Source: Bernardetia sp. (GTDB lineage Bacteria > Bacteroidota > Bacteroidia > Cytophagales > Bernardetiaceae). From it: 64,000 nt of DNA. The stretch spans positions 1 through 64,000 of the forward strand of contig NZ_JAHDIG010000015.1 in the NCBI RefSeq assembly GCF_020630935.1, written 5' to 3'. Positions 1-7,563 of this stretch are shown piece by piece. Each line of letters opens with the position of its first letter. Position 1 is the stretch's first letter. Made by a program: the position numbers and the translations under genes. Under the pieces are notes generated by a model, which did no database searches, was not told the origin of the DNA, and saw only the letters and a program-made list of their open reading frames with translations.

Positions 1-24
1 GGCTGCACACTACATAAGGGGTAT

Positions 25-46
25 CACTGATGATATGAAATCAGTG
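25..46. repeat. Short inverted repeat downstream of integrase gene
   Basis: CACTGAT at 25-31 and ATCAGTG at 40-46 form a 7-bp perfect inverted repeat with an 8-base spacer, just past the 3' end of the recombinase gene. It has no T-run, so it is a weak terminator at best; an attachment-site arm or a binding site is equally possible. Confidence 0.3.
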
Positions 47-59
47 CAAATGTAGAGAA

Positions 60-1220
60 TTATTTTTGCTTACGAAAGACAGATGTAAACTCATCTTGTA
101 ATCTCCATCTATCAATAATTTTAGCATAGTGCTTTTCTGTCATTGCTATTGATTTATGTCCCATTAAACGAGACACCGTATGAATAGTAATCCCACTATT
201 GAGAAAGAAAGCTCCTGCCGTAGTACGCCCTAAATGAGAGTGTAAATACTTATCTATCCCTGCACGATAAGCACAGATACGTAAGTTTCGGTTGTATCTA
301 TGATTTGGAGGTACTTCTAGCTTAAAATTATATTTCTCTAAAATTGATATAGGTTGAGGAAGTAACGGAATTTGTTGTAAAGCATTAGTCTTTCCTCTTG
401 TTATACTTATCCAATCCCACTCTTCATTTTCATCAATTTCAATATTACTTTTAAAATCTAAGTTTTTGATTTCATTAAAGGCAAGAGTAGTATAACATTG
501 TAGTAAGAATAAATCTCTGTCTCTTTCTAGTATTTTTTCTTTACTTGAAAAAGTTAGTTTTTCTAACTTATCTAGTTCTTCTATTTCTAAGTATATGTAT
601 TCTTTTTTCTGATTTGGACGATGAAATAACACATACCCAGCAAGGTAATTTTGTGGAATTTTACCTAGTGAAAATCCTAAGTTTAAAGCTGCTTTTACTT
701 TAGAAGTTGATTTTCTTACAAACTCTTCTTTACAGCTTTGACGCATAAATGTACAAAGTTGTTCTAAATGTTTAGGTCTGAATAAGTCGGCATAAAATGG
801 ATTACCTATTTTTTGACAAAATGGAACTAACCATACATCACGAAATGATGTATAGCTTTTTATAGTACCTTCTGTCCAGTTTTCAGATTTTTTACGTGCT
901 ACTAAAGAATCATATAGTTCAATAACAGTAGGTCTATCTAAACCTTCATTATGAACTCTTGCTACTTCTTGAATATGAGTAATTGAATCCTTCATTTGAT
1001 TAAAAACATCTGTCAAATCTGCTCTAATATCACTTAGTGCATCATTAATAGGCTTTGCATTCTTTCCAGTAGCATGGTTTCTTTTCCAAAATCTAGCATC
1101 TACACGTACACCAGTAGAGTATTTTTTGGAACGTTGTCCTTTATAAGAGACATACCAGTAAATTACGGCTAGTCTATTTGAGTTTTTTTGGTCTTTACGA
1201 ATTGAAAAAACAACATTCAT
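60..1220 (-). CDS. IntDOT-like tyrosine recombinase/integrase
   Basis: This is a 386-residue site-specific recombinase of the type carried by Bacteroidota conjugative and mobilizable elements. The N-terminal arm-binding region (about residues 1-90) has the GQRSKKYSTGVRVDARFW signature, followed by a SAM-like core-binding domain and a catalytic domain from about 215. Visible active-site residues are Lys277 (GKTNALQ), His329 and Arg332 (HLGR), His355 (LMGHKS) and nucleophile Tyr365 (EKHYAKI). The first catalytic Arg, normally in TGLRxSE, is Ala247 (TTLAFNE); loss of this Arg is a known feature of the CTnDOT integrase, so the enzyme is probably active. Two terminators, a tRNA and a permuted tRNA-like element lie upstream, which fits an element end near tRNA genes. 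No excisionase or mobilization gene is visible in the window. Confidence 0.9.
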   Translation of the reverse strand: MNVVFSIRKDQKNSNRLAVIYWYVSYKGQRSKKYSTGVRVDARFWKRNHATGKNAKPINDALSDIRADLTDVFNQMKDSITHIQEVARVHNEGLDRPTVIELYDSLVARKKSENWTEGTIKSYTSFRDVWLVPFCQKIGNPFYADLFRPKHLEQLCTFMRQSCKEEFVRKSTSKVKAALNLGFSLGKIPQNYLAGYVLFHRPNQKKEYIYLEIEELDKLEKLTFSSKEKILERDRDLFLLQCYTTLAFNEIKNLDFKSNIEIDENEEWDWISITRGKTNALQQIPLLPQPISILEKYNFKLEVPPNHRYNRNLRICAYRAGIDKYLHSHLGRTTAGAFFLNSGITIHTVSRLMGHKSIAMTEKHYAKIIDRWRLQDEFTSVFRKQK

Positions 1221-1343
1221 AAAACGATTTTTTTTGGCATATATCTAGTGTTTAGTTAAAAAAAATGAGCTACAAACTTAGTGTAAACTATATTTTAAAG
1301 AGTAAACTATACAGTAGATTACATACATAAATAATAAAAAAAG

Positions 1344-1381
1344 AAAAAAGGCTAATAGGATTATCCTACTAGCCTTTTTTT
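1344..1381 (-). terminator. Intrinsic terminator upstream of integrase
   Basis: GGCTAATAGGA at 1350-1360 and TCCTACTAGCC at 1364-1374 give an 11-bp stem with a 3-base loop, flanked by A-runs and T-runs on both sides. The one imperfect position is a G-U pair on the minus strand but an A-C mismatch on the plus strand, so it favours termination of minus-strand transcripts coming from the tRNA region before the integrase gene. Confidence 0.7.
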
Positions 1382-1418
1382 ATATATTTGCTACTAAAAA
1401 GTATTTTTTATATTCTTT

Positions 1419-1453
1419 AAAAATGGACAGACACCTCACCTATGTGCCTGTCC
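1419..1453 (-). terminator. tRNA-Ile terminator
   Basis: GGACAGACAC (1425-1434) and GTGCCTGTCC (1444-1453) form a 10-bp stem that is fully paired (one G-U) only in minus-strand RNA, followed by ATTTTT. It begins two bases after the tRNA 3' end and is best read as the tRNA terminator. Confidence 0.7.
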
Positions 1454-1455
1454 GT

Positions 1456-1527
1456 AATGAAAGTGGGATTCGAACCCACGTCCCTCTATTTATCAGATAA
1501 ATGCTCTACCGACTGAGCTATTTCATT
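1456..1527 (-). tRNA. tRNA-Ile (anticodon GAU)
   Basis: A 72-base cloverleaf without encoded CCA. Acceptor AATGAAA/TTTCATT pairs at all 7 positions, the D stem is GCTC/GAGC with a GG-containing loop, the anticodon stem TTTAT/ATAGA encloses loop CTGATAA (anticodon GAT), the variable loop is GGGAC and the T arm is GTGGG-TTCGAAT-CCCAC. It starts with A1-U72 and has an unusually A+U-rich acceptor and anticodon stem, unlike the G1-starting tRNA-Ile(GAU) normally found inside bacterial rRNA operons. It sits alone beside a mobile-element integrase, so it may be element cargo rather than the main host copy. Confidence 0.88.
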
Positions 1528-1531
1528 GATT

Positions 1532-1551
1532 GTAATGGTTTTACTCATTAC
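1532..1551. repeat. Small hairpin between tRNA-like element and tRNA-Ile
   Basis: GTAATG (1532-1537) and CATTAC (1546-1551) are perfect 6-base inverted arms with an 8-base loop. The hairpin lies in the spacer just 5' of tRNA-Ile on the minus strand and could separate the two RNAs during processing. Confidence 0.35.
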
Positions 1552-1587
1552 CCAAATTTTTATAATGACTAATTTTCTACTCAAATG

Positions 1588-1677
1588 ATAACTCTTGCTC
1601 TGCCACTGAGCTACGTTCGCATAGTTAGAAAGAGTTATTGTGCGAACGAGGAGATTCGAACTCCTGCACTAAGTTAT
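1588..1677 (-). ncRNA. Circularly permuted (two-piece) tRNA-like element
   Basis: On the minus strand the 3' half of a tRNA comes first: T stem AGGAG/CTCCT around a canonical TTCGAAT loop (1649-1665), then CGTTCGC plus discriminator A (1641-1648). After a 20-base spacer (1621-1640) comes the 5' half: GCGAACG (1614-1620), TA, and a D arm GCTC-AGTGGCA-GAGC (1597-1611). The two acceptor strands pair perfectly over 7 bp. ATAACT (1672-1677) before the T arm can pair with AGTTAT (1588-1593) after the D arm, in the place of an anticodon stem. The spacer also carries ATAACTCTT, complementary to AAGAGTTAT (1588-1596), giving a pseudoknot topology in the precursor. I cannot identify an anticodon. It is not a tmRNA by sequence, since the D arm is canonical. 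A rearranged tRNA pseudogene remains possible. Confidence 0.55.
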
Positions 1678-1719
1678 ATATACCGAAAATCAGAATTATA
1701 AAAGTTTGTTTTAAAACTT

Positions 1720-1836
1720 ACACTATGAACAAGACGCTTACGCTAAAGAAGCAAACCTATTAAGTCCTGCCTCCGAAATGTGTTGCTCGGGACTGTCTGC
1801 TTTTTCATACTGAAGCTAAGTCTTAGGCTGTGTTCA
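1720..1836 (-). ncRNA. Candidate structured RNA upstream of tRNA-like element
   Basis: The minus strand contains nested complementary blocks: GAAC...GTTC outermost, AAGAC...GTCTT inside it, then AAGCAGAC pairing with GTTTGCTT over 8 bp (one G-U), and within that AGTC...GACT and CCGA...TCGG. No convincing ORF overlaps it. It does not match the conserved cores I know for RNase P RNA, tmRNA, SRP RNA or 6S RNA. It could be the leader or long 5' part of the adjacent permuted tRNA-like transcript. The evidence is base pairing found by eye only. Confidence 0.35.
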
Positions 1837-1976
1837 TTTCTTTTATGTTGTCTCTATTAGTAACCATAAACGAGGTTCGAAACTGTTGTTTAGGGAATAT
1901 AGAGAAAAATAATCTCTTTTATCTAAGTACTTCAACCCAAATGTTTTTAGAAAAGTTCGGACAGGAGAAAATAAAT

Positions 1977-2573
1977 TTAATAATTCCCATCTCGTTTTTG
2001 AAGCTGAATAACAATTTTTTTCAACTCTTTTAAAGTGCGATGTAGTGCTACTCTAACAGCATTCACAGTAGCATAGTCTTGTTCTTTTGCAACTTCTGAA
2101 TATGATTTGTTTTCCATAAAACATTCTGCTACAAGCATATAGCTTCTTGGGGGAAGTTTTGAAAGAGCTTCATTAAGTTGTTGAATCTGTAACTCTGAAA
2201 GCCATTCATCACCATCATCATCATATTCTATATTTTCTATTTCCTTTAAATTTTTATCTAAAGAAGAATGTAGATTGTTGTATTTTGATTGTTTTCTTCC
2301 TTGTTCTAAGATCATATTTCTACCAATGCCAAAAATCATAGTTTTGATGCTAGAAGTTATTTGTCGTATTGTAATTTTCTTAGCTTCAATTTTTTCATAC
2401 ATACAAATACAAGCATCATCAAAAATGGCTTGAATTTGGTGTTCACTAAGTAACTTTAATTTATCTTGTTTTTTACAAAAGAAATAAAACGATTCTGAAA
2501 AGCTATTGAAATATTTCAATACAGGACGATAGTTGCCATCATTGATATAATCGAAAATGTCTTGATTGGTCAT
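1977..2573 (-). CDS. Sigma-70 family (ECF-like) RNA polymerase sigma factor
   Basis: The 198-residue protein has the two-domain layout of an ECF sigma factor: a region-2-like helical half (about 15-95, with FDDACICMYEKI and the following helices) and a region-4 helix-turn-helix (about 130-185: LPPRSYMLVAECF, then SYSEVAKEQ and NAVRVALHRTLKEL). Region 2 is divergent, and the acidic linker (DDDGDEW) is unusual. No anti-sigma factor or regulated outer-membrane protein lies next to it. The location beside the recombinase and tRNA elements suggests it could belong to the accessory region. The target promoters are unknown; assignment to the sigma-70 superfamily is solid, the subfamily is not. Confidence 0.8.
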   Translation of the reverse strand: MTNQDIFDYINDGNYRPVLKYFNSFSESFYFFCKKQDKLKLLSEHQIQAIFDDACICMYEKIEAKKITIRQITSSIKTMIFGIGRNMILEQGRKQSKYNNLHSSLDKNLKEIENIEYDDDGDEWLSELQIQQLNEALSKLPPRSYMLVAECFMENKSYSEVAKEQDYATVNAVRVALHRTLKELKKIVIQLQKRDGNY

Positions 2574-2931
2574 TTTAGGAAAGGCTCAGGTAAGGGAAAT
2601 AGGGGAATTAGAAGTAAGGGAATAATAGTTTTTTAAGAACAAGCAGAATATTTTATTTAAAAGTAACGAATTAGAATGTGTAATGATATTCCTACTAATT
2701 TTCTAAGACGATATAAAACTTGCTTTTTTTTATAATTTGAAGTTATATTGAGATATAGGTCAATAAAAATCTTGAATAAGTTCAATAAATGCGTTTGTAT
2801 TCTAAAAAAAACACTTATGTTTTTTGTTGAAATATACTTTAATTAAGAAATAATTGTATGTAAAAAAATATTATGTTTTAATTTGTGTTTTAGTTATTAT
2901 GTGTGAGGTTAAATATGTTTTAGTAGTAAAT
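2574..2931. other. A+T-rich gene-free stretch
   Basis: About 360 bases upstream of the sigma factor gene with many A and T runs, no ORF with coding character, no tRNA and no strong hairpin. It presumably holds the sigma factor promoter, but I could not find a convincing TTTG/TAnnTTTG pair. Confidence 0.5.
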
Positions 2932-2974
2932 AAAAAAAACAGATAAGTTGTTTTTTTGTAGAACTATCTGTTTT
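2932..2974 (-). terminator. MoxR gene terminator
   Basis: AAACAGATA (2937-2945) and TATCTGTTTT (2965-2974) form a 9-bp stem with a 19-base loop; the minus strand continues with a run of eight T. It lies just beyond the stop codon of the MoxR gene. Confidence 0.65.
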
Positions 2975-3001
2975 AGAGTAAATTATAAAATTAATCTTAG
3001 T

Positions 3002-3961
3002 TTACCAAAGTTTTTGAATCAAATCTTCTACTGTAATATTTTCGGCTTCAGCTTTGAAGTTTCGCACAATTCTATGCCTCAAGACAGCAATCGCAATTGC
3101 TTTTACATCTTCAATATCTGGCGAATATTTTCCATTCAAAAGAGCATGACATTTTGCTCCCAAAACTAAATATTGTGAAGCTCTTGGTCCTGCTCCCCAA
3201 TCTAAATAATTATTAGTATCATCTGTCGAACGTTCTGTTCTTGGACGAGTTTTATGAACCAAGTTTACAGCATACTCAATCACATTTTGAGCAACTGGTG
3301 CACGGCGAATAAGCTGCTGAAAATAGATAATCTGTTCTGCTGAAATGATTTTGTTGAGTGTAGGCTTTTCGCTCGTCGTAGTATTGGTAACAACCTGTAC
3401 TTCTTCTTCAAAAGACGGATAACCCAAATAAACACTACACATAAAACGGTCTAACTGTGCTTCTGGTAGTGGATATGTTCCTTCTTGTTCGATAGGGTTT
3501 TGAGTTGCCAATACAAAAAATGGACGTGGCAAATCGTGTTTTACACCAGCAATCGTAACAGCATATTCTTGCATGGATTCTAAAAGAGCAGCCTGCGTTT
3601 TGGGAGGTGTACGATTTATCTCATCTGCTAAAATAATATTTGAAAAAATTGCTCCCTTTACAAACTTCAAATTACGGTCTTTGTCTAGCGTTTCTGCGCC
3701 TACAATATCAGAAGGCATAAGGTCTGGCGTAAACTGAATACGACTAAAATCTAAATCCAAAACTTGTGAAAGTGTACTGATAAGAAGGGTTTTGGCAAGC
3801 CCTGGCACACCAATCAAGAGACAATGCCCTTGTGAAAAAATACTGGTAAGGAGTAGCTCAACAGTTTCGTGTTGTCCGACAATTACTTTCGAAATTTCTT
3901 GTTTTAATTCTTTGTAATACTGGCTTAGTGCGTCGGCTGCTTCTTTGTCGGAATTATACAT
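3002..3961 (-). CDS. MoxR-family AAA+ ATPase
   Basis: A 319-residue ATPase of the MoxR/RavA group, chaperone-like enzymes that help assemble metalloenzymes or envelope complexes. Walker A is GVPGLAKT (51-58), Walker B is LADEINR (111-117), a sensor-1 ATQNPIEQEGTYPLPEAQLD segment follows, and the C-terminal lid helix ends in LIQKLW. In most Bacteroidota the gene is followed by a DUF58 protein and Bat (aerotolerance) VWA proteins. Here it is followed directly by a terminator and has no such partner, so its client cannot be inferred from context. A palindromic repeat lies just upstream of its start. Confidence 0.93.
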   Translation of the reverse strand: MYNSDKEAADALSQYYKELKQEISKVIVGQHETVELLLTSIFSQGHCLLIGVPGLAKTLLISTLSQVLDLDFSRIQFTPDLMPSDIVGAETLDKDRNLKFVKGAIFSNIILADEINRTPPKTQAALLESMQEYAVTIAGVKHDLPRPFFVLATQNPIEQEGTYPLPEAQLDRFMCSVYLGYPSFEEEVQVVTNTTTSEKPTLNKIISAEQIIYFQQLIRRAPVAQNVIEYAVNLVHKTRPRTERSTDDTNNYLDWGAGPRASQYLVLGAKCHALLNGKYSPDIEDVKAIAIAVLRHRIVRNFKAEAENITVEDLIQKLW

Positions 3962-3995
3962 CTTTTTTATGAATGGTAAATGATAAATGAAGTTT

Positions 3996-4029
3996 AAACC
4001 CTAAGGGTCTCCGAAAACCCTTAGGGTTT
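3996..4029. repeat. CCCTAAGGG-type intergenic palindrome, copy 1
   Basis: AAACCCTAAGGGT (3996-4008) and ACCCTTAGGGTTT (4017-4029) are 13-base perfect inverted arms with an 8-base spacer CTCCGAAA. Related palindromes occur at 53311-53346 and 56471-56504, so this is a dispersed family. It separates the divergently transcribed MoxR and 7TMR-DISM genes, so it is not simply a terminator here. Confidence 0.85.
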
Positions 4030-4203
4030 GGATAGAACTACTAACTTACAAAGTTACTACGAAAAATGCACCTCTACAATCGTAAAGTTTGTGAAATGTT
4101 TTTATTACAAATCTATTCCTATATATTCAAAATAATTTTTAATCTTAACTTCCAATCATGTATTTTGCAAGACAAGAACCCCTGCAACCTATCTGCTCCG
4201 TAA

Positions 4204-6486
4204 ATGAAACTGATAACTAACAAAATTATTGAAAATAATCTGAAATTCAAAGTAAATACTTTTTGTTTGTTGGGTTTTGTTTTGATGTTTTCTTGTGGGT
4301 GGCTAAAGGCACAGCCGTTTATAAAAGATGTAGATACAGAACGTTTGCTGGTTTTAGATTCGCTAGAGGAAAAATATGAACTAGAAAACTACTTTGATGT
4401 TTTTAAAGATAAAAACAGCAGTTTTACCTTTGAAGCTCTCAATCCTTACAACTTTTCGCCTTATCAACTCCATGATATTTCGGAGCAAGTGCCTACTTAT
4501 TGGTTACGCCTTTCTATTAAAAACCCTCATTATTCTACTCAAAAACTCCTTGTTCCGACTGGGTTTATAGATTCGGTAATGCTTTTTTTTGAAGAGACAG
4601 AAGGTATTTTTTCTACACAACTGGGAGGTTCATTAGTGCCTCGCTCAAAACGCAATGTAAAGCGTGGTGGAATTTCCGTTTCTGCTTTAGAGATTCCTGC
4701 ATTGAGTACAAAAACATTTTATTTTCGTTTGCATAGCAGTACCAAATTATCAGAACAAGACACTCGTTATTCGCTTCGTCGGTGGTTTACAGCCTATACG
4801 TTAGATGGTTATGAGAAGGAATTTCTGACAGCTCGTAGTTTTCATAACTTTTTTTATGGTGCAATTTGGGTGATGCTCATTTATAATTTGCTTGTCTTTA
4901 TTGCGCTTCGTGATAGACAATATTTGTTTTATGTACTTTATAATTTCTTCATTTTTATCTACATTTTTAGCAATATTGGACAGCTAGGCGAACTTTTTTT
5001 GATGGAGTTTCCTCGTCTGGATGTAGGTGTACGACTTTTTAGTGGAATTTTGTCAGTTTTTGCACTTCTGATGTTTGGAAAAGACCATCTCAAAACAGTT
5101 ATTTTTGCGCCTCGTTGGCACCGTTTTTTGCAAGTGTTGGTGTATCTGACATTAGGAATTACGATTATGTATTTCTTACGCTATTGGCATTTAGGGCGAG
5201 TCTTGACAACGATTATTTTGCCTGTTTCGCTAATTTCTCTCTTGATAGCTGCTTTTAAAAGTTTGAAAGAAGGACACCAAAATGTAAAATATTTCCTTTG
5301 GGCAAATTCATTTTTTGCTGTTGCCATTACCATTTATTCTTTAGAATTACTACTGATTATTGATGCTTCTCGCTATTTGGAAACCGTAGTTTTGGCAAGT
5401 ATTACGCTACAAATGGCTCTTTTTTCTTATGGATTGGCTGCTACATTTAATCAAACAAGAAAACAACTTATTCATAACAAACTCAAACAAGAAAGAGAAA
5501 AACAAGCTCTCATAGAAGCAAAAAATAAAGAACTAGAAGAAAAAGTAGTGGAGCGAACCAATGATTTAACAGAAAAAACTATTCTCTTAGAAGAAAAACA
5601 AGTAGAGATTTTATCACAAAGTGAAAAGCTGCAAGAACAGGCTGACGAAATTTCACACCAGCATAAGCAAATGACAGATTCTATTCGTTATGCTGAAAAA
5701 ATTCAACAAGCAATTTTACCCTCACAAGAAAAGCTACATCAAACTTTTGAAAAGCATTTTGTTATTTTTCGTCCGAAAGATATTGTGAGTGGCGATTTTT
5801 ATTGGACGGCTACTATACAAACGGCTGCACCTTCTAACTTGCCTCGTCGTTCTCCGATTGAGTTGCAGCGTGGAGAGGTTACCAAGAAAATTATTGCTGC
5901 CGTAGATTGTACAGGACACGGCGTTCCGGGGGCATTTATGTCGGTGATTGGAATTATTTTGCTGAATGAAATTGTACATTTAAAGCATACTTACAATTCA
6001 GATAAAATATTAGAAATTCTGCATCAAGAAATCAAAAAAGCATTGCGCCAAGAAGAAAAAGCGAATGCTGATGGAATGGATGTGGCACTTTGTATCGTGG
6101 AAGAATCAACAGAAAATGAACAACGAACAGTCTATTTTACAGGAGCAAAACGTCCTTTGTATTATGCTGATAAAGATAATGTTTTGAAGTCTGTACAAGG
6201 CACACGAAAATCTATTGGAGGAATAAAAAAGAAAGAAAAAGATTTTGTTTGTGAGAAAATAGAACTTCAAAAAGGTGCAAAAATCTATCTTACTAGCGAT
6301 GGATTGATAGACCAACCCAATGCAGGAGGTAAAAAAATAGGGTCAGTAAAATTTGAAGAGACATTACAAAAGATTACTGACCTTCCAATGAAAGAGCAAT
6401 ATGTAGAGCTTATAACGATGTTAGACCAACACCAACAAGACACTCCACAGCGAGACGACATTACTGTAATTGGAATTGAATTGTAG
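4204..6486 (+). CDS. 7TMR-DISM receptor with C-terminal SpoIIE/PP2C phosphatase (paralogue 1)
   Basis: The 760-residue protein has a signal sequence (about 15-36), an extracellular 7TMR-DISMED2-type beta domain (about 45-200), seven membrane helices (about 215-415), a cytoplasmic coiled coil (about 420-490) and a SpoIIE-type PP2C phosphatase domain (about 500-760). The linker has TDSIRYAEKIQQAILP; catalytic metal-binding motifs are SGDFYW, VDCTGHGVPGAFMS and the C-terminal RDDITVIGIEL. It should convert an external, possibly carbohydrate, signal into Ser/Thr dephosphorylation in the cytoplasm. Between FYWTA and IIAAVDC it carries about 24 extra residues (SNLPRRSPIELQRGE region) that both paralogues in this window lack. 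No kinase or anti-sigma partner is adjacent. Confidence 0.92.
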   Translation: MKLITNKIIENNLKFKVNTFCLLGFVLMFSCGWLKAQPFIKDVDTERLLVLDSLEEKYELENYFDVFKDKNSSFTFEALNPYNFSPYQLHDISEQVPTYWLRLSIKNPHYSTQKLLVPTGFIDSVMLFFEETEGIFSTQLGGSLVPRSKRNVKRGGISVSALEIPALSTKTFYFRLHSSTKLSEQDTRYSLRRWFTAYTLDGYEKEFLTARSFHNFFYGAIWVMLIYNLLVFIALRDRQYLFYVLYNFFIFIYIFSNIGQLGELFLMEFPRLDVGVRLFSGILSVFALLMFGKDHLKTVIFAPRWHRFLQVLVYLTLGITIMYFLRYWHLGRVLTTIILPVSLISLLIAAFKSLKEGHQNVKYFLWANSFFAVAITIYSLELLLIIDASRYLETVVLASITLQMALFSYGLAATFNQTRKQLIHNKLKQEREKQALIEAKNKELEEKVVERTNDLTEKTILLEEKQVEILSQSEKLQEQADEISHQHKQMTDSIRYAEKIQQAILPSQEKLHQTFEKHFVIFRPKDIVSGDFYWTATIQTAAPSNLPRRSPIELQRGEVTKKIIAAVDCTGHGVPGAFMSVIGIILLNEIVHLKHTYNSDKILEILHQEIKKALRQEEKANADGMDVALCIVEESTENEQRTVYFTGAKRPLYYADKDNVLKSVQGTRKSIGGIKKKEKDFVCEKIELQKGAKIYLTSDGLIDQPNAGGKKIGSVKFEETLQKITDLPMKEQYVELITMLDQHQQDTPQRDDITVIGIEL

Positions 6487-6496
6487 ATGAAAAACG

Positions 6497-6524
6497 GTAG
6501 GGATAATACCTGCATTATCCCTAC
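6497..6524. terminator. Hairpin between convergent genes
   Basis: GTAGGGATAAT (6497-6507) and ATTATCCCTAC (6514-6524) make an 11-bp perfect stem with a 6-base loop, between the convergent phosphatase and rfbA genes. T-runs are weak, so it is a likely shared terminator rather than a certain one. Confidence 0.55.
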
Positions 6525-6527
6525 ATA

Positions 6528-7409
6528 TTATTTTACAAATTCTCTTTCTTGTGCCAAAAGGTTCAAAAGATATGAACCATATCCACTTTTTACCAATGGC
6601 TTGGCAAGTTCTTCTAGTTTTTCAGCCGAAATAAAACCTTCTCTATAGGCAATCTCTTCAATACAACCAATTTTCAAATCTTGCCTTGCTTCAATAACTT
6701 CTACAAACTGCCCTGCTTGCATCAGCGAACGGAATGTTCCTGTGTCTAACCACGCTGTGCCTCTGTCCATAATTTCAACAGATAGTTTTCCAGTCTTTAA
6801 ATAATGTTTATTGACGTCAGTAATCTCATATTCCCCTCTTGCAGAAGGTGTAAGTCCTTTTGCAATTTCTATCACGTCATTATCATAAAAATAAAGCCCT
6901 GGAACGGCAAAGTTAGATTTTGGTTTGAGTGGTTTTTCTTCAATGGAAATTGCTTTTTTATTTGCATCAAACTCTACCACGCCATAACGTTCTGGGTCAG
7001 CTATGTGATAGGCAAAAACGATTCCTCCGTTTGGATTTTGGCTTTTCTTTAGTGTTTCTTGTAAGCCTGTACCATAAAAAATATTATCTCCCAAAATAAG
7101 AGCCACACTATCATCTCCAATAAATTCTTCTCCAATAACGAACGCCTGTGCCAGTCCATTTGGAACTTCTTGGATAGCATATTGAAAATTACACCCAAAC
7201 TGTGAACCATCTCCCAAGAGATTGACAAAATTAGGGTTGTCGTGTGGTGTTGTGATGATTAGAATATCCTTAATTCCTGCTTGCATCAAGACAGAGAGTG
7301 GATAATAAATCATTGGTTTGTCATAAACAGGCAAAAGTTGCTTGCTCATGACAAGTGTTAGTGGATGAAGTCGTGTGCCAGAACCTCCAGCTAAAATTAT
7401 TCCTTTCAT
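6528..7409 (-). CDS. rfbA: Glucose-1-phosphate thymidylyltransferase RfbA/RmlA
   Basis: The 293-residue enzyme joins dTTP and glucose-1-phosphate to make dTDP-glucose, the first step to dTDP-rhamnose and dTDP-amino-deoxy sugars. The start [18 protein letters not shown] is the nucleotide-binding signature, followed by [45 protein letters not shown] and GTAWLDTGT are further family motifs, and the length is normal. The usual rmlB, rmlC and rmlD partners are not adjacent. Within the window, the WecE-like aminotransferase and WecD-like acetyltransferase (24592-26441) would use a product downstream of this step. Its upstream region carries a CAGTTACCAGT-type repeat. Confidence 0.97.
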   Translation of the reverse strand: MKGIILAGGSGTRLHPLTLVMSKQLLPVYDKPMIYYPLSVLMQAGIKDILIITTPHDNPNFVNLLGDGSQFGCNFQYAIQEVPNGLAQAFVIGEEFIGDDSVALILGDNIFYGTGLQETLKKSQNPNGGIVFAYHIADPERYGVVEFDANKKAISIEEKPLKPKSNFAVPGLYFYDNDVIEIAKGLTPSARGEYEITDVNKHYLKTGKLSVEIMDRGTAWLDTGTFRSLMQAGQFVEVIEARQDLKIGCIEEIAYREGFISAEKLEELAKPLVKSGYGSYLLNLLAQEREFVK

Positions 7410-7413
7410 ATTT

Positions 7414-7450
7414 TCAGTTAGCAGTAAACAGTAATCAGTTACCAGTATTA
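7414..7450. repeat. CAGTTA/CAGTAA short-unit repeat, copy 1
   Basis: Imperfect tandem units of about 6-11 bases (CAGTTAG, CAGTAAA, CAGTAATCAGTTACCAGTA) just upstream of rfbA. A similar array in inverted orientation lies at 7564-7602 and another copy at 9754-9808. Confidence 0.75.
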
Positions 7451-7563
7451 CAATTTTCGTTTCTTCGAATTGGAGTATAAAGGTAAAGTTACTCTCTGTT
7501 TTATAAATATTTTTTAGTTAGAGCTATCAATAAACACTACCTTCATAAAAAGCTGTTTTGTAT

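Noticed and set aside
1720-1836. RNase P RNA or SRP RNA as identity of the structured region
   Set aside because: The conserved core words of both families (GAGGAAAGTCC region; GGAAGGxAGCA region) are not present.
1588-1990. tmRNA (ssrA), including a permuted form
   Set aside because: The D arm is a full canonical tRNA stem-loop, unlike tmRNA, and no alanine-ending tag frame is found in the surrounding sequence.
1830-2033. 67-codon plus-strand ORF overlapping the sigma factor gene
   Set aside because: It runs antisense into a real gene and lies over the structured RNA region; no protein-like features.
5734-5979. 81-codon minus-strand ORF in the paralogue 1 phosphatase domain
   Set aside because: Shadow of the SpoIIE coding frame.
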